Source: Caenorhabditis remanei
Taxonomy: Eukaryota; Nematoda; Chromadorea; Rhabditida; Rhabditidae
DNA: 64,000 nucleotides
Assembly: GCF_010183535.1 (NCBI RefSeq)
Contig: NC_071330.1
Coordinates: 7,235,717-7,299,716, forward strand
Direction of reading: 5' to 3'
Both the position numbers and the translations under genes were made by a program. The notes beneath the pieces are model-generated. The model ran no database searches, was not told the DNA's origin, and saw nothing but the letters and a program-made list of their open reading frames with translations. This document shows positions 58,901 through 64,000 of this stretch, piece after piece; positions within the stretch are counted from its first letter, which is position 1; every line of letters begins with the position of its first letter.

Positions 58901-61702
58901 TCGAAAAGCATCAAAACTCACCATGCTCGGTGTCCAACTCTTTTCGTCACAACTCTCTTGTGTTCCGTAGTAGATCGCCTCTTTGCTGAGACGTTGCTGA
59001 CGGAGAGAAGGAGCTGATGATTCGCTGAAATATAGGGAAACGATAAATGGGAAATATTGAAATGATGCAGATGGTGTTGGATGGGTGAATGTGGGTAAAT
59101 GAGTGGGCGGATTTGGGTCATATTGTAGAGATGACAGTGTACAGAATACGCATGCATGTACACATAATCTGTATTCTTTTGAAGAGGGAATACTCTCTTT
59201 CTGGTCGACGTCTTCTTCTTCTTCTTTCCGCAACTGAATCGACTAAAGAGGCGACAAGAAAAGTTTCCGAAAATAAGAAAAAGAAGAGGAAAAGTTGAAA
59301 AGAAGAAGAAGATGTTGGTAGAAGTATTCTGAACAAATACAAAACTGTTCACCTCCGAAACATTCTTCTTGTACTATTAGTTACTACTATCCATGAAAAA
59401 AAGAAACAAACTGTTTTGTTTTCAGATGAGTCAGAAAGTGGTGAATAAGAGGAGAGATGCGGACAAAACAAAATTCGAGAATGTGGAAGAATCCAGAATC
59501 ATTTTTGATTTGTCAGAATTTTCATGATGATTCAGACCAAAGATTCAGATGAAAAGAAGAAAAGAAAAATAAGAATTAGCTCTGTTCACAGATCGTCCCC
59601 CATATACTCTAGTGAGAAATTGGAACTAATTGGTGGTTGTTTTTACGAGAATTCATTATCCAGTATTTCAATTATTTTAAAAAGAAAGAATCAATATATC
59701 AAAATATCAACAAAAAGATTGGAGAAAACTCATAAAACGGTCGAAAACCAGCAGTTCATTTTCTCCTTTCAATTGCCAATAATCCGAGGACAGGCGTCCA
59801 CAAAACGTGCGCGGCTCGATACTGTCAACTCTCAACGGCTCGTATCAAAACTTCTATTCTCTCTGTAATCTCATTGTATCCAATGATCTCTCTTGCATTC
59901 AAAAAGTAACCGGTCTGAGCAAGGTGCGCCAGGCGGTTTTCGAGAGTATCGAATTACGGTTACGCTTGAGGCGGCGGCACGCGGAAAGCTTGCGGAAAGT
60001 GAGAGGAGAACGAATAAAGGAGAAATGAGATGAAGAACTATCCGGTGCCAGTTGGCAATATGTTCGATTGGAAAAAAGAAAAGTGTGAATTGTATGATCT
60101 CGGTGGAATACATATATATTCAAATTACTCATCGACTCTTGAAAATTATTGTGAAAACAGGAAGTTGACAGACAGTTGTCAGGAAAAAAGTGACAATGAC
60201 GTGGCGACATGACACCTGACAAGATGATTGAAGAAGTTGGTAAGTAACAAATATCAAGTTTCAAAAAAATATCAGATCTCACTCGGATGGGCAAAAATCA
60301 GAGTTCTTCTTCGATCAATACTCAGAAAATAAATCATCTACTTTAAAATTTGAACTGTACTGACTTGGAAGCATTTTCAATGTAGTAGAACGATGGTGCA
60401 ATGATTTTTATAAACCTAGAAAACGTTTTAAACTGAAAACAAAGCGTTGCTTTGCTGAGAGGTCATTGGAATGGTTAAGAAAAGAATTCCAAAATTGAAT
60501 TAACTGAAAAGTTGCAGGTAGCACGATTCAGAGATCAAAATTCATCAATTTCCATTACGACATGAATCAAAATCGAAGCCTTCACTGACTGCATCACGGT
60601 ACTAACCAAAATCCGAAACAAATCAAGTATCCCGTGATGATTCAACCCTATCCATCCCGAACCGTCCCTCCAATATATAATTACTCTTTCTCTCTTCTTT
60701 TGTTACTCATTCTTCCATAAATTGTTCAATGTCAAACAGTTCTCTTTCTCTCTATTTTCATTTGATTTCAGAGCTTTCCCTCCAACTCGATTTTCTATCG
60801 TTCGGCTTTCCCTTTTCCCCGTTTAGGCGTTTTTTCGTCCGACGACGACGTAATATATTTTTTGGCGCGGAAAACGAAAATGTTTTATGCATGTGTACAT
60901 AGCAGTGGAATAGAGAAAAAAAACTCAAAAGGAACTAGTAAGAGAGCGAAAAAAAAAGAACTGAAAATTGGACTTTTCCGTTTTAGTACATTTACATGAA
61001 TATCATTATTTATAAATTTGTGTTTCCTTCCGCTCTTCTCAGAAGACAAATCAAAGGTCGAGAAGCTTTTTGAGTGAGTTGAGAAGGTCATAAACTCGTC
61101 GTAAACTTTTCGTTATCTTATCATTACTCAAAAACTGTTTGGAAAGACATCATTCTCGGAAGGAAGAAGAAAAAAGAAAGAATACAATTTTGGGAAAACG
61201 AAAAAAAGAGGAATTGGAGGCGAAAAATGGTTTGAAAAATTGAACAAATAATATAAAAAACGAGAGTTATTTGACTGTTCTTTTCGGGAAAACTGAACCA
61301 ATTTTGGAAGCAAACAGTTCTAGAACTCTCTTTCTTTTCGAGACGAATTCGGAATTAAAGGAATATTGGAAATGGAGAATATCACGTTTGTTGAAAAATG
61401 TTGTACTTCCTGAAGCTCATTCCTATTTCGTCCGGATATTAAAATAACTTGGAAAGTATTTAAAAGCTCACTGAAGTTGTAGGTTTTGCAAAACTTCCCT
61501 AAAACATACAAAGAAAACATTCTGGGTTTTACCACAGTTTCAAAAAAGGTTTCATGCAATATAACTGCAAGAACAGTGACAAAATTGTGAAATTCACATA
61601 CCGTATTCTTCTTGGCTGAGGTGGCATATTCCTGGGTGATCGAACGACACTAGTCGTGCCGTATTTATCGGCCACCCATGGGCCGACGGCAAATTTTAGC
61701 AT
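52929..61702 (-). CDS. ptp-1: PTP-1, non-receptor tyrosine phosphatase (PTPN4/PTPN3 type), PDZ and catalytic exons
   Basis: Shared exons are 56936-56756, 56551-56367, 56313-56013, 55739-55511, 55432-55345, 55295-55020, 54969-54685 and 53015-52929. A leader from 61702-61602 ([15 protein letters not shown]) plus 59024-58922 gives 611 residues. A second leader at 57575-57486 ([17 protein letters not shown]) gives 573. The PDZ domain is [51 protein letters not shown]. The phosphatase has [15 protein letters not shown], the WPDHGVP loop and [11 protein letters not shown] with the catalytic Cys. It dephosphorylates phosphotyrosine at the membrane-cytoskeleton interface in this family. The FERM domain known for full-length PTP-1 was not found and is probably to the right of the window. 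Confidence 0.92.
53096..54393. repeat. 1.3 kb foldback element with G-tract/C-tract interior, in the last ptp-1 intron
   Basis: The left arm (53096 to about 53270) starts AGTACCGGACAAAAAGGTAT and is repeated inverted in the right arm (about 54215-54393), with roughly 10-15 percent mismatch by eye. Inside, the left half carries many AGAGCCCCCCAC-like blocks. The right half carries the complementary GGGGGGCTCT-like blocks, centred near 53.74 kb. No transposase frame is visible, so it is non-autonomous or a large MITE. Confidence 0.85.
58300..58341. repeat. Perfect 21-bp tandem duplication
   Basis: ATTTCGGTCTGACTAACTAAA occurs twice head to tail in a ptp-1 intron. Confidence 0.9.
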
Positions 61703-64000
61703 TTTCAGAATATTTCGACTAGAAGAGACAACAATCAGTCTGTCAGAGTGAGAGAAGGAGCTCTCCCGGAGCAGCAGCTATTCGAATTTACAGCTGCATC
61801 ATGTTGTTGCAAGCATTTGGACCCGGAAGAGATAGCATATAGGTTATAGAGGAGCAGACAGTAGATGTGGGCGTGGCTTATTGAGGGAAAGAAGGAGGAG
61901 AAGAGGGCAGTCAATCAGATGGGAAAGCTGGACGGGAGGGAATGTAAACGGGGAGGGAAGTGAAGAGAAAACGAAGACAAAAACTGATTGTTGTTTGACA
62001 CTGGAAGAAGAGAAAAACCGAAGATGAGAAGGCGAAAAAGAAGGCGTCAGCTGTTGGCTTTTTCAATTTTGTATAGTGTTAGGCAGTTACTGATGGAATG
62101 AGAAACAGGGACACCTTGCAGGTAAATGCTTGAAAACATGTTTTTTCGATTCAGAATGACATGGGAATGAAGATGTCCAGAAGTGAGACGATTCTAAAAG
62201 AAACAGGAGAAGAAGGAGAAGTTGATGGAAGAATGGAAGAAGAAGCAGAAGCAGGAGACGTTGAAATTTGAGATGATTGTTGAACTGTGGAAAATCAAAG
62301 ATCTCAAGACTTGAAGCAACTTCAGTTTCCAAGGACCACGAAAACACATTCTAGAATGTGAGGGGAGCATTCCATTGTCTTTTCTCAATAGGAAACAGTT
62401 CATCGTATCAAATCCATACAAATATTCGCTTTCAGGATTCGAGAATGTTTGAAATATCATTGAATCTATCCAAGAAATCGGTTTATTAAAACCTAATTTC
62501 ATCCAGAAGTTTACTTTTTTCTTGTTTGTGACCAGTTTGAACTGTCCAAGATCTTTCCTGTTCTTCCACAATGTGAATAACTTGTAACTCAATAATTCTT
62601 CTTTAAATTTTATTTGCACTGTTTTTTCCTCTATTCCCACCAAAAAACCTTTCAAAAAGAACCTATACGGCTCCCTCTTTCCTATCGAATAAAACAATTA
62701 ATAATGCTTCTCCTTCTCCCCTTTCTGTTCCCTGCATTTCCTCTAATTCTAATTATCCTCCATCCAAAAGAGAGCAAAAGAGTCGTCTCGGTTGTTTACC
62801 TGTTTTGCCCAACCGGACCACCATGAGCCACCACAACGGATTATGTTGCCTTTTTGGATAGATACGACAAACGAAATTGAATATCTCCTGCTGTGGGAAA
62901 CGGATTTTCGATTGAAAAGAGAGGAGAAGGTCATAAATTGGTGGTTGGAAGGTGGTGGCTCTTGACCGATTCTCTCTGTTTTCTTCCTGTCATCAACTAC
63001 TTTACACTCTCTTGTCAAAGGTGTTCGTAGTGGAGTGAGGAGAGAGGAGTTCAATGTCTTTAGCATGCGAGAGAGAGAAGAAACACTTTTTGCTCTTGAA
63101 GAAAAGAAGAAGAGCTCATTCGATTTCCTGGAGACACACCACACCCTCAACTTGTCGTTTTGGCTTTACGATCAACTTGCGTTTATCAAAAAATGGATGT
63201 GTGGTCTCGCGGTGTAGTAAAAGAAGAGGAAGAGATCTCCCCTGGGGACATATTTACACATGTTTCAAAAATATACAAGAGGATAGAAAAGTGCAATGGG
63301 GGTGGGACGGGGGATGCCCACCCAACGAGAAAAATTATAAATTCTCTAAGAAATGCGAATAAAAATATAAAAAATTGTTCTCTGTCTCATCTCAGTTAGT
63401 TTGAAGCTATATGGATCACGGAAGTGTTTCCGAGCAATTGCTCACTCTTTTCCAGTTCGAAAAAGCTAAATTATTTCTGAGAATGTAGAAGGTAAAATGC
63501 ATTCTGGGTATTCAAGTTTATAGAACTTTGGAGGACATGAGGACATAAAAATTGATTACTTTATACTAGTTCTTATGAAAGATAGACTGAAACTTGGAAG
63601 AGTTTGACGAATTCTTTTTTAAAGGTTCAGATGTTTAAAAACAATCTGAACGTTTTTTGTGTAAATAAACTAATATCCTGTTTTGAAAACAGTTTTAATT
63701 CTTGATTAATCTAACTTTAATTTCATTAAGTGAAGTGGAATCATGTGATCATCGGGAAGTTCCAAATGGGAGAAATACAGTAAGAGGGAAAAACGTACCG
63801 AAATGCTCTCGGCGGCACTTTCTCATCAAACTCCTCTCTTTCTTGACACGTGGACAGAGTGGCCGCCCATACATTCACACATAATCCTTTAAGTTTAAGG
63901 CATGCTTTGCCAACGAATGACGGCACTTCCATTCGGAATTTTCTCTCGAAATCTACTCCTTTTTTGTTTCGTTTCTGGACATGAGGTCGGCTGAAGGTTT
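61703..64000 (-). other. ptp-1: Upstream ptp-1 sequence; one possible further 5' exon
   Basis: An acceptor (CTCTTCTAG) lies just before the MLKFAV exon. Farther upstream, a minus-strand frame from 63932 (MEVPSFVGKACLKLKGL) runs to a donor CG|GTACG at 63799. It ends in phase 2, the same phase as the MLKFAV exon, so it could splice to 59024. I cannot show that it is translated. The remainder is AT-rich with purine-rich runs and no recognisable exon. Confidence 0.35.

Noticed and set aside
1..64000. tRNA, rRNA or CRISPR-like arrays
   Set aside because: Scanned by eye for GTTCRANNC loops with acceptor stems and for evenly spaced identical repeats. None was convincing, and CRISPR is not expected in a nematode.

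Overview
The window is nematode nuclear DNA and matches Caenorhabditis elegans chromosome III as I remember it. It is AT-rich, with many 45-55 base introns (acceptor TTTTCAG), trans-splice acceptors just upstream of start codons, and tightly spaced genes. Several genes are recognisable: gly-14, rpl-16, hmit-1.3, gsr-1, unc-93, rilp-1, sel-8/lag-3 and ptp-1. Recalled clone order M01F1, C46F11, C32A3, C48D5 fits, but that is memory and not a search. Exon models were built by hand. For every complete model the coding lengths sum to a multiple of three and exon phases agree.

Left part (1-17 kb): the 3' portion of gly-14 is cut by the window edge, followed by a palindromic repeat and a small tail-anchored protein gene. 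Next comes a minus-strand operon in the order lipoyl synthase, ribosomal protein uL13 (rpl-16), an uncharacterised gene, and an RGP1-like subunit. Each gap in it has a poly(A)-type hexamer about 105-115 bases before a trans-splice acceptor. A TMEM245-like membrane protein and mitochondrial ribosomal protein bL35m are divergent. Then comes hmit-1.3, a proton/myo-inositol transporter with two alternative first exons.

Middle (17-44 kb): a 2.7 kb gene-poor stretch, a DDX42-type DEAD-box helicase, an unrecognised multi-pass membrane protein, a three-copy tandem repeat, gsr-1 (glutathione reductase, with a separate exon supplying a mitochondrial presequence), a MADF-domain gene, unc-93, rilp-1 and the mitochondrial ribosomal protein mS31 gene.

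Right part (44-64 kb): sel-8, the glutamine-rich Notch co-activator, whose likely first coding exon lies 5.9 kb upstream of the next and directly after mS31. Then ptp-1 on the minus strand, with PDZ and tyrosine phosphatase exons complete, at least two alternative first exons, and a 1.3 kb foldback element with G-tracts in its last intron. The FERM-coding exons known for ptp-1 were not found and probably lie beyond the right edge.

The loci are mostly conserved single-copy genes. Mitochondrial functions recur (lipoate synthesis, two mitoribosomal proteins, mitochondrial GSR-1). I found no evidence of a wholly new gene system. The unusual features are two non-canonical intron ends, promoter-driven isoform switches, and a family of GC-rich and palindromic inserts.
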